In this document: piece by piece, positions 1 to 9,971 of the stretch | Layout: the number at the start of each line of letters is the position of its first letter | Numbering within the stretch: the stretch's first letter is position 1 | From: Coffea arabica | Lineage: Eukaryota; Streptophyta; Magnoliopsida; Gentianales; Rubiaceae | Length of the DNA: 64,000 nucleotides | Direction: 5' to 3' | NCBI RefSeq assembly: GCF_036785885.1 | Contig: NC_092316.1 | Span: forward strand, 50,663,001 to 50,727,000 | Program-made: the position numbers and the translations under genes | The notes under the pieces: model-generated | What the model saw: the letters and a program-made list of their open reading frames with translations, nothing else | Databases searched by the model: none | What the model was told of the DNA's origin: nothing

Positions 1-2127
1 AATTGAAAGTGTCAGTATAGCATTAGAACATCAGTATCGGATCAGTAGGATATCTAATTTATGAAGGCATCTTGAGTTGTCTTAATATATGGCTTTAAGG
101 ACACGTAGCCATGTGAATTTACACTGCTTTGGACGACATGCCCATTTGTAATTAGTGTTTTTCGAAGCTAAGCTATGCTGACACTTTTAATTGCCAGGAG
201 TTTTTTCCCTATTTTTTTTTATATGGAAGCAACCTGCAATTGGTCCTCCCTGCTGTATATTCCATCAACCAGAATCCCAAGGGACTTGTAAAACTATCCC
301 AAAGAGCAGAATGCATATAGCAATTTAAAAGAAAAAGTCGATACTCAAATATAATTCATTGAATTAAAAGTCGGTAACAAATACAAACATAGCAAGTACT
401 AAAATCCCAAACAAGAACTAAAACATTCTCATGTACACAAACTTGAAATACTCTCTTGTGCACAAACTAAAAGATTCTAATCCCTAACAAGTTGAAAGAA
501 CTAACAGTAGCTTCCAAACTTTCCAATGAAATGAGAGCTTTCAGTCATAACCACAAGTCCCCATCAATCTTTAGTTGGTTCCACCTGTGCACAAAGTTTG
601 TGGGGGATCATTAGATCATCATACTAATAAGGGCTTTCCAGAAAAGCCACAATGTATTTGCTAAAGATCAAATTAAATTGCCGTGATTCCAGATGCGAAG
701 CCATTCATGATGAGACCTAAGAGACACGATGTAAAGACATGAACCCCTTTTCCACTACTCTGGGTTAGGCCACGAGCCATGTCATTTTGTTTGATTCAAA
801 ATTAGGAACCATTCTAAGGATTTAAATTTGTTCAAATTTTCTGTATTCCACGAAATAATCACTTCCAAGGGGAAATTTTGCAACCCACTCACACTTAAGA
901 TCAATCTGCTATCAATGAAAAACTAAACTTTGTATCCACTCAGTAACATAAAGTCAACTGCTAACAAAACTAGTTACATGCATTTCATATCGGCAATTAC
1001 AGGACAGATCAATGCGTAAAGTTAAAAGCTTTCAGAATAAGTATTAGCAACTCAATGCCCATAAAGCCAATACATAAATGTGCAGCAGTAGCTGATCATG
1101 AAGCTTTAGTTGCATTTACTTCTTAAATATTAGCTAGAGAAAAGATCATAACGTTTCCCACCTGGAAGCTTTAATTTCATCTATTAGTTACCACCTCATA
1201 CTTGCCAACAACCATAATCACACCACTCATCCTCTTATACCAACCACAAAGTCCAATAAACCCAATCTCCAACCCCTGACCCTCCTCTTCCCCACCCGAA
1301 AAAAAAGAAAACTAAAAAAAGAAAGAACAGAACAAGAAATGGTTCTTGGAGCATTTACAATTTTCACAACCCTTTCACAACAAATACATGGAAAGCACTA
1401 ATGAACATCATCTGTAGGCCCAATTGAATCAAACAAAACTGACTACTAGTGAAATGAGAGCCTTCAGTCATAACCACGAATATCCCATCAATCTTCAGCT
1501 GGTTCCTCTTATCTCACTGGAAAGGTCAAACAACAGAGATATCTTGGACAAAATTTCACGAATCACTAACATCACAAATGAACGAATCCAAGTGCTCAAT
1601 GAAGAAGTTTGAATGATTACTTGTGATTACTTGTTCACTGGATTGTCACAATTAGCACATCTAGACTATATAGTAAGTAAACATATCGAATACTAATAAA
1701 CAAGGATAAGGGAGTGATTTTCGAATTATAGAACTAATTAATAACATTAAGATATTTGCTTGAGTATTTGTTTTGTCCCCTTTAAGGCATCCTATGATTA
1801 AATCATAGCAATTGAAAGAACATAGGTACAAACAAAACTCATTACGTCAGTCAACCCAGCTATTAAAAGAAATTAAAAACTCCCACAAGCTTGCAGCATT
1901 TTTGTCTAAGAAAAGCCCATGACATGTCTGCTTGAGAGCACAAACAGTTAATTGGCATTAAAGACGAATTACCATGGAGTAAAACTACACAGGTATGCAG
2001 AAAACGAACTTAGAGCACAATGGAAAAGGAATTTGCAAAATGCATACCAAAGAGAGATCAAATTAAAGAAAAAGGCTAACATTCAATAGTCAGTCATTAA
2101 ATACGTATTGTATAAACAATATCTCAC
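1..2127. other. AT-rich stretch without a recognised gene
   Basis: No coding region or RNA gene could be supported here. The only structure seen is a short diverged direct repeat: about 90 bases near 525-610 reappear near 1448-1520, sharing an ATGAGAGCYTTCAGTCATAA core. On the minus strand, reading past this core gives short open stretches broken by stops. They could be remains of 3' exons of whatever gene owned the exon at 2128-2304, but I could not link them. Confidence 0.4.
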
Positions 2128-2304
2128 CCTTAGTTCCACACGAGAAAGATAAGGCCTCTTCTCTGTGTCATGAGAAAATCGAACTTTTCCCTTTTTCTCT
2201 CCTGACTTCATCCATTCCTTATTAACATTGGGATGAATCCACATATCTTCCATGTCTTCTTTCGAAGTTCTAGAGTCCCAAGTTGTATTCAATGGACCTG
2301 CTGT
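2128..2304 (-). CDS. Single internal exon of an unidentified conserved-looking gene
   Basis: On the minus strand an open stretch of about 59 codons is bounded by a good donor (AGG then GTGAGA, exon end at 2128) and acceptors near 2301-2305. The peptide is hydrophilic and gene-like: it begins TAGPLNTTWDSR, runs through an acidic TSKEDMEDMW segment and ends KRPYLSRVELR. This does not look like transposon sequence. From memory it resembles a conserved stretch of plant proteins with a lysozyme/SLT-like fold, but I am not sure of that. No matching upstream exon (above 2305) or downstream exon (below 2128) was found. It may be one exon of a gene with long introns, or a gene fragment. Confidence 0.4.
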
Positions 2305-3389
2305 CTCGTGTATAAACACACAAAATTTCTTTTTCAGCACAAATTGGAGTGAATTAATAAAAGATAGAATGAGATTCATAGTAGTCATATCATAAAATTC
2401 AAAATGCTAATTTGGTAAAAGTCAAACTAGTCAGGTTTCAAGGATTGACCTAGAAAAATTGGATATAGGTTAGACTGATTAGGCACTACTTGCAAGGAAT
2501 TCATACTAATAAAACACCAGAAAAGATATTTCATTCTGGAGAAAGTGCACTTCTTCTGTCTCCTTAACTAAGGTATCCAAATAGAATTACAGCTTTCTGT
2601 TTTGGTGTAAAGACAAAATAGTTAAACCCAAAATGTTCAAGAAACTAAGATGACATATTTCTAGGACAGAACAACTTAATCTGAGTCCTCCACTTGTTCT
2701 ATCACTAAACCAACGACATAACCAGAATCATATTCCAACAGGGAGATTGCATTTTTTCATAGATTAATCAGAAGATAACAAAATTTGAAATACAGTAAAA
2801 AACAACGGAACATGTGTATCTACCAACTTATAAAGCAATGATCATAATACTTGCACATTAAAAAAAATTACAAGTTCAGCTCAACTTATCACCTTCGAGT
2901 TAACAAGGAAACATACACTTATCAGCAACAAAGTCTTATGTGAGTATATATATTGACACAATTCGTTTACCCACCCTAGATTGATTAAATTGACGACTAT
3001 ATGAGTTATTTCAAGCTACAGTAGAACATAGCAGTAAACATTCATTGTTGCACAAAATCAAAATGATCTCCATGCCAAAAATAGCATCTTCATCAAGTAG
3101 CCAATAAAATGAGACTACTAGCTTCTAAATAGAGATTTACCTTCTTGTATTATTGTCAAAGCTACAAATTAGTGTAGTATCAATATTAGAAAATGAGTTT
3201 CTTTTCACTAAATTTCTATTAGTGTATATATTATTGAGTAAATTAATATCAGTACCAAAGGAAAGAAGGTTGACATTTTATCGAACAGGTTATGGACAAC
3301 AAATCCTTAAAGCTAAACGGAGATTTAGCAAAAAACATTATATCAGATACAACAAAAACATTGTATCAGATTCAAGTAGACAACCAAGA
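2305..3389. other. AT-rich stretch without a recognised gene
   Basis: Scattered short open frames only. If the exon at 2128-2304 belongs to a live gene, this would be its upstream intron, but no further exon is visible. Confidence 0.35.
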
Positions 3390-4235
3390 GGAATCAATTT
3401 AGGGCAGGAAGAAGTAAACGAGGTATATCATGGGGGGCAAAGAGAGTCCTGCACCCCTTTCACCTGGTCTTTTTGTCCTTGGAGCGGAGGTTCCTACTAT
3501 AAGACTAGAAACTGGAAATCAAATCGCAAAAGCTGCAAGAACTACATCAACTCAAGGACTCGGCTATCCAACACTCTTGTGGCTAGGCTGGTGGGAGATT
3601 GGGGTCTTTGTAGAAAGGCAGGCTGTCCCTAATGCCCTCTATCGAATAAGGAGTAGCAGTACCCCAGCCAAACAAGGGTTAGTTGTGCGTTAGCTGGAAT
3701 CTGGCTTGCTGCCAAAGGGGTTGGATATCGATTGTTCCGCTGTCATCAACCTGATTGCTCGCTGCTAGATATGAATAGCCCACAAGTCTTCATCCCCATT
3801 TCAGTTAGGGCAGATGGCTCCTGCGTGGGCTGTTGCTTTCGCATGGCCTGCTTGAAACTACCCAAGTTTGCCAAGGCACGATTGTGTGCACTTGAATTTA
3901 GGGCCTTAGCCTCCTGGCACTCCAACTTGCAACGACGAGGGAATTAAGATCTTCAGCAAAAGCCTCTTCCTTGAGGTCCCAAAAAGAGATCCAAGAAGCG
4001 GTAGCACTTGAATCGCAGGTTCTGAAAACAGTGAAGGGTCTCTCGGGGAGAGGCCCAAGCATAATTACCGCTCTTAGCTCCTTCCTCCTCAGATGGACAG
4101 AGCCTCCTCTTTCCTTGGGAATTTCTTTTCTCTCTTTTTACTTTTTTCAAAGCTTTCGTGTGGTGGGTTTTGTCCCATATCCTCTTTCTGTAGTCCATAC
4201 CTGTAATAGGAAAGTAAGGGTGGTTTGATTGCGGA
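3390..4235 (+). other. Probable nuclear insertion of mitochondrial DNA (NUMT)
   Basis: The base composition changes abruptly from about two-thirds AT to a nearly balanced, low-complexity-free sequence for some 850 bases and then returns. Open frames on both strands (for example 3430-3693 plus, 87 codons, beginning MGGKESPAPLS) resemble the unconserved open frames of plant mitochondrial genomes more than nuclear exons, and no intron signals frame them. The texture is that of plant mitochondrial intergenic DNA. This is judgement from composition and style; a search against plant mitochondrial genomes would decide it. Confidence 0.4.
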
Positions 4236-4639
4236 AAGATTCAACAGAAAAAACTTTGTGGGCAAAGGAAAATTTTGGCCGAGAGTTTTGAGAGATAGTT
4301 TGCCAAGAGAGAGTTTGTGAGAGAGATGAGAAGAATCAAAATTTCACTTGCCGGCAAAATGAAAGTTTTGAGATTTCACAAAGTGTTTTGGCAGGCAAAG
4401 GAATCCTCTACCAAAATCAAACGACATGGTTTTGTGTTTTAACTTTTTTGGTGTGTCTCACATTTTCTCAAGTGTCATGATAAGGAGCCTAAAGATACAT
4501 TATTATTTTTATATCAGATAAAATAAAAAAAATTAAAGTATATATTATTGAATTGATAACAAGTGTCATGATAAAAGTGTTATAATGACATAAACCAACA
4601 AATGTCCTTATAGACATGTCAGGAAAGACCATTTTTGTT

Positions 4640-6535
4640 GTAGTGAGAAAGCAGATAATGAAACGAATTTGTTACCGTGTTGAGACAAAAACAATTATTC
4701 TTTTGTCCTTGCTACAAATTAAGTTGACTTTAAGGGATTGTATATCCTAGGAAGTTGGTGGTAGGTTTGTTTGTTTCATAACTTGTGTAGCTCCAAGTAG
4801 AGTATACTTAGAGCTAAAAAATATTAGTGACTTAGAAGCTATTAGGTGATCAACAAAATTATGTTTGGATATAATTTCAAATCCAAGAAATTCATCAACA
4901 AGGACGAGACCTAATTTCTTCCACATTTAAGAGAAAGAGAAGTTTGTGTCGTTTATAACATGGTCTTTGTTGAATTCCAAGTCCCAAAAATTCTTTCAAG
5001 GCCTAATTCCATTCCCAAAAATTCTTTCAAGACCTAATTCCATTTATGCAGAAGAGCAGTTTGTGTCGTTTATAGCATTAAGTCTGTGTGCATGGATTTT
5101 CAAAGAATACTGTGCTACTTGCGACATTGAATTGAATGGCATTTAAACTTCAAACATCGAGTGGGCAATGAAAAAGAAACAAGAATTATGTCTTTTATGG
5201 TCAAAATAAGAAGTTAACAAATTAATTATTTCTTCAACCGCTCATCATTAAAGTCAACTCGAGGCTTATATGTAGTAGTAGTATTAGGTTAGGCATAATT
5301 CTTTATCAATGCTAAACATAGGGACACACGAACACACACATGCATGTGCCTATATGCTTTTTTGTTCATACCCAATTTCTTTTTCTCAAGTTGAATCTAA
5401 TAATTTATTGTTCAAAAATAAAGAAGGGAGGTTGCATAGAGTTTTTGCTCTTGATTTTTGCTGGGATTCTGGAAGTTGAATTAGGGGTTGTCTGATTTTG
5501 CATTTTGGTGGTTATACACTTAATACTTGACTAGAGAGAGAGAGTGAAAGCTATTAAATTTTAACCATCCTTCCTTAGTATATGATTCTCTGCATGTTTG
5601 TTTCTTTGTTGTCATCTAACGTAAAACTTGTAAAGTAATCAAGTTAGAGAAAGTGGTTAACAAGGAATGATACTTGATTCTATTGGAATGCGTCTTGTAC
5701 ATTGGTTCGTCTTCTTTGCTTTTTTGCACCCCTTTTAAGTGCTCTTATTAAGGTTTTGTTTAATAATTCAATTCAGCATTTAAATTTAATGGTTTTAGAC
5801 TTTAATATGTTCAAACATGTTTGATAATAAAACATAGAACATCTAAATTAATTAAATAGCTAGCTCTGTACTATCTAAGCAAATCTCACTCCAAAAAATA
5901 ATTAATTACCTATTCACTTATTACTTAATGAAAAATATACACAAAAGTTAAAATTTCAATACTTAACAATTCAGTAACTTAATAACTTTAAATTTTAGAC
6001 TTAAGATTCCATATTTTAATTTTATTAAATGCACCGTAAGTTTCGTTAACAAGTTGTAATAGGCAAAGAAAAAAATAGAATTTGTTACAATGTAGAGACA
6101 AAAGAATAATTCTTTTGTCCTGATTACTTCAATTAAGGTTGGCTTATAATTGGTTCTATATCCTAGGCAATTGGAGGAGGGTTAAACTAACATTTTCTCT
6201 AAATGTTGAACTCAAAAAAAAAAAAAAAAGTGACTCTAGAAGCTGCTCGGGTCAACACACGTTATTACAGTCCAAGAAGTTCACATGGAAGACAAGATCT
6301 ATATTTCCATCCACATTAATAAGGAAGGCAACTTTCTGTGCACAAGACGAAATTTTATGTTGAATTTAGTAGCCCTTGACAAGTTTTGCACATAATACGA
6401 CTGTAGTGTTTCAAGAGTAGAATAGACTACTTACGACATTGAAATAAATGTCACTTGGACCTTAAACATGTGGTGGGCACTGTACAGGAAAATGAATTGT
6501 TTCTTTTATAGTCAATGAGACGTTAAAAACTTCTT
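4640..6535. repeat. Diverged direct duplication, two copies about 1.4 kb apart
   Basis: The sequence at roughly 4640-5220 is repeated, with many substitutions and gaps, at roughly 6055-6535. Shared landmarks in the same order include GAATTTGTTACMRTGT, ATTCTTTTGTCCT, TATATCCTAGG, a CTACTTRCGACATTGAA block and a closing segment before a GTTAA. A smaller tandem copy lies inside the first unit: about 31 bases at 4982-5012 are repeated at 5013-5043 (CCCAAAAATTCTTTCAAG core). No coding capacity is evident in either copy. Confidence 0.5.
5757..6044 (-). mobile_element. Small MITE-like element, related to 32871-33060
   Basis: Read on the minus strand, this stretch starts GTGCATTTAATAAA, continues through a TATGGAATCTTAAG block and includes ACTGAATTGTTAAGTATT. 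The same blocks in the same order occur on the plus strand at 32871-33060. The other end carries a matching inverted TTTGATAATAAAAC motif near 5820. The GTGYRTTTRATAA terminus is typical of short non-autonomous hAT-like elements in plants. Target-site duplications were not resolved. Confidence 0.4.
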
Positions 6536-6943
6536 GGTTAATTATCTTGAAACATACGGTTGAGTCTTGAGATATAGAAAACAAGCTATATTGCTCTCTT
6601 TTTTTCTCAACAAAAGTTTAAGAAATAGTTTAAGTTTGTACTTTTGTAATATATATGAGCAAAGGAACAAATCTCTTCTTGGAATGATTTTGTGACAGTG
6701 CATAGTCTTTGGCAGATGCACTATGTAAGTTGGTGTTCAGCATTTCGTGATTTTGAATTTTACTGAAATGATATGTCTGCCTCCGTTGGCTATGCTGAAT
6801 GTTTTTTAAGTTTCACATTGGTACTCATTTGTATGCCTCTAGGGTATAACACCTCTTTCTTTTCTCCATTTTTAAGTTGCTAAAACTTGTGCTATTGTCT
6901 CTGCTTCAAGTGTGTTAAGTACAATTATGCGTAGATATGTAAG

Positions 6944-7531
6944 CTCTGTTTTAAAACTCGGACCGGACCGGCCGGTCGAACCGGGAACTGGCCAGGTAGC
7001 CGGTCCGAGTCATATTAAAAAACCGAAAATTTAAAATCCGGTCAAAATCGGTCAAAAACCGGATTTGACCGGAAAAAATCGATTTTTTCCGTTCAACAGT
7101 AATTTTTTTAAAAAAATTCAAAGTTTTTAATATTATGTTTTGACCCCCTAAATTGTTAAAACTTATTGATATACCTCAAATATTTGATACTTTATAAATA
7201 TTGTCCTAAAATTTGATGTTATTTTTCAATTAAATTCATAATTTTAATTCTAAACTTGTTAACATTTATTAAATAATATAAATTGCTACTTGATTGTTCT
7301 AATTTCTTTGTATTTTCTTGTTAAATATATTTGAAACATCAAATATATATGAATATACCTTTATTAATATCAATATATTATTAGATATTATATATATAAT
7401 ATTTTAATTTTTAAATAATTTTTATTTATGACGTCATCCGGTTCGACCCTTATCGACCCCCGGTTAAATCCATTGATCCCTGACCCCTGACCTCGGCCGA
7501 GTCACTATCCGGTCCGATTCTGAAAACATAG
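6944..7531. mobile_element. CCGG-rich TIR element (MITE), copy A
   Basis: This 588-bp element has terminal inverted repeats: the left end starts CTCTGTTTTAAAACTCGG and the right end, reverse complemented, starts CTATGTTTTCAGAATCGG. The outer 60-80 bases are dense in CCGGTC/GACCGG motifs and the middle is very AT-rich. It is flanked by an 8-bp direct repeat, TATGTAAG, at 6936-6943 and 7532-7539. A second copy lies at 24075-24666. It has no coding capacity and so depends on a transposase from elsewhere. The 8-bp duplication suggests hAT, but the longer duplication of the second copy keeps Mutator-like possible. Confidence 0.75.
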
Positions 7532-7539
7532 TATGTAAG

Positions 7540-8200
7540 TAGGCCTAGCTGAGGCAATTCTTTTTTTTTTTTTTTTTTGCACAAAATACAGACAATTGGC
7601 TTCATACGAATGTCACATTATTGGAAACATATTTTCTAAGCACGTTTTTCAACCACTTTTTTTTTATCAGAAGGTGCTATGCGATTACTTGCTCATAAAC
7701 GCTTCTAAAGAGCAGCGAATCCTTAGTTTTGCAATTAGTTCACAGAAGCATCAAGTCCGCTGGTGATCAGCAGAAAAAGTTGTTCCTTTCGTGGCACTCG
7801 AAATTTCTTGGCCAAAATATTTTAACTTGCTAATGTGCTTTCTTGATCATTGTCTCTTCATTTATTACTACTAACGATGATGGTAATGTTTCTGTGGTAT
7901 AATGACATTATGCTGCATGGTTTTATAAAGAAGCTGTGGATTTCAAATATCACCATGCGAACAATGTCTGAAGATGTGTAAACTATTCAGAATTTATGAA
8001 CCAAATTGTTTTGCTTGCGAAAATTATGAATGCATTTGTCGGCAAGAACACCCCAAGTGTAGACGAAAATGGTCCTAATTGCTGCATCCAGTTCACCAAC
8101 AGGTTACTTGAGGGGCCTAGAAACCACCATCAACTGCTGATTACAGAAGCAGAAACAGGACAGGGGCTGTCTCGAAGATATTGTGCATATCTTCATAGAG
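7540..8200. other. Intergenic stretch without a recognised gene
   Basis: It contains a long T-run at about 7561-7578. Around 7996-8223 there is a 75-codon open frame with no family I recognise; its last codons lie in the tandem repeat that begins at 8201. No promoter or splice structure could be tied to it. Confidence 0.35.
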
Positions 8201-8787
8201 ATTCTACTGATGTGGCAGCTTAACGTTTGATGAAAGTCATTTGGGCTTAATTAAATGGTTAATATCTGAGATATGATCATAATTTAATTAAATCATGATT
8301 CACTTATTTTGCTTTCTCAGATTATGTTGCTTTAGTGGTACTGTCACTCCCCGCATCCTATCAAATAATTTATAATATTTAACGTTCTGAGTTCCTAATA
8401 ACTTGATAAAAAATTTACGTTCGAAAGCTATTGAACTAGCTTTCTGACTTAGGTATTACAGGTTTGCTTTTATCATAAATGGGTGATTAAATCAGTGAAT
8501 TCTACTGATGTAGCAGCTCAAGATTTGATGAAAGTTATTTGGGCTTAATTAGGTGGTTTCTATTTGAGGTATGACCATAACCTAATTGAGAATCATGTTA
8601 GTCAATGACATTGATTCACTTATTTTGCTTTGTTAGAATGTTAGAACGTTGTAAGCCACAGATAATTTGGTTTAAGCATTTTGAACACGTGATTTACGCG
8701 CGAAAAGTTACTAAGCTAGCCCTCGGACTTGAGTATCACAGGCTTGCTTTATCATAAGTAGGTGTTTAAATTAGTAAATCTGAGCAA
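8201..8787. repeat. Tandem duplication, two units of about 290 bp
   Basis: The first unit (8201-8498) and second unit (8499 to about 8787) both start ATTCTACTGATGTRGCAGCT. They share a block ATTTGGGCTTAATTA, then GATTCACTTATTTTGCTTT and a closing ACAGGYTTGCTTTTATCATAA. Divergence is moderate, so the duplication is not recent. It adjoins the 3' side of the PRE-like gene. No function is apparent. Confidence 0.65.
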
Positions 8788-9093
8788 CTGGATGGCAACA
8801 GGCTCCTATTTAGTTTTGTAGGACCAAATAATTAGTAGTAATCTAATAGACAATGAAGAATATGTCTTATCACTTTTTAGAGTAAAACAACAGAACAGAA
8901 AAAGATAATCAGTCAAAACCAAATGAAAAAAAAAGCACAATCTTCTTGATATCTGACCAATGGGAAGGCAGAGTAGAAAGGCTGAAAAAGAGAAGGATGC
9001 AGTATGTCTTTATCTGCCACTATTGCTAGTTTGCTACATAATCAACAGACAAAAGAAAGGCCAGAGGGACAAGGGAAGGGGCAGCCAGCTTCT

Positions 9094-9852
9094 TTATTGC
9101 CCAAGAATACTTTTGATACTTTCTATATCAAGAGAATTGATGTCATTGGAAGCCAGTAGTTGAGAGAGCCTTTCACTCAGATCATCAGCATCTCTAGTCA
9201 GTCTTCTGATGTGGTTGCATGTCTCTTGCAGTACTTTTGATGCCGGCACCTGAGACATGTCCAAAAGGTAAAAGATTATCAGTATCTAATTAACAAAGAC
9301 CGAATGGATTTGTCAATCCTTCTGCGAAAGTTACTTGTTTGGCAAATCTAATGTCAAATATCTATTGCTTTCACTAAACTGTTGTTTGAATGAATGACTC
9401 CGGCGTTCACAGTTGCTCTTCTTGACTAAAAATGCTTCATTATACCCCCTTCTCTTTTGTCGTTGTTTATCAATTTGCTTTACTCTGGATATTTGATTCT
9501 ATAACTTGTAAGTTTTCACATTTTCTTATAGCATGAAGAGTGTATTGCAATCTAGGACAAGCCTGCATTAGCATCGGTCCATGCAATATTTTCGGTTGCA
9601 CAGAGGATTACTGCACAAGAGAGCTGCAATAGCAAGGGTCACATGACAATGCCACCATTTCTGTACTTTTCTATGCATGGAAAAAGTTTTCAAAATGTTT
9701 CTAGAAGTGGAATGGATATTCAGAAAAGATAATTGTTAACATACCCTTCTGTTCTTTGAACCAGAATGTGGCAACAAAGCTTGTAGCTTTAAGATGAGAT
9801 TATTGATCTCATCTTCTGTGGATCCAGAACCTCTTGACCTTCTGCTAGACAT
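9094..9852 (-). CDS. PRE/ILI-type atypical helix-loop-helix protein, two exons, 87 aa
   Basis: Exon 1 is 9852-9745 (36 codons) and exon 2 is 9249-9094 (51 codons plus TAA). The donor is AGG|GTATG and the acceptor CTCAG|GTGCC, phase 0. The product starts [11 protein letters not shown], followed by helix 1 ([15 protein letters not shown]), a short loop, helix 2 ([20 protein letters not shown]) and the family's leucine-rich tail (LSERLSQLL). It lacks a full DNA-binding basic region, as PACLOBUTRAZOL RESISTANCE / ILI proteins do. Known members (92-94 aa) bind HLH repressors such as IBH1, PAR1 or HFR1 and so promote cell elongation downstream of brassinosteroid, gibberellin and light. This one is slightly shorter, because the loop after the first helix lacks a few residues. 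The reading frame, splice sites and start are all intact. The exact orthologue (PRE1-PRE6, STYLE2.1) cannot be fixed from sequence alone. The gene is easily missed because neither exon makes a long open frame. Confidence 0.88.
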
Positions 9853-9961
9853 GATTTTGGCTTGTTTTGTGCTATTCTATATCTTGTAGTAGTATTATTA
9901 CTATTATTGCTGCTGTTGCAACTTTTAATAGGTGGGGAAATTGAAGGGAAGGGAATGAGTG

Positions 9962-9970
9962 GCTTAAATA
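9962..9970 (-). promoter_or_regulatory. TATA box of the PRE-like gene
   Basis: On the minus strand TATTTAAG lies about 110 bases upstream of the ATG at 9852. That places transcription start near 9935 and gives a leader of about 80-85 bases, rich in CAA and AAT repeats. No other motif is needed to explain the start. Confidence 0.55.
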
Positions 9971-9971
9971 A

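Noticed and set aside
3430..3693. 87-codon open frame as a nuclear gene
   Set aside because: It lies in a composition island that looks mitochondrial, has no recognisable domain, and several overlapping frames on both strands are equally open.
7996..8223. 75-codon open frame
   Set aside because: No family recognised, no promoter or introns, and its end falls in a tandem repeat.
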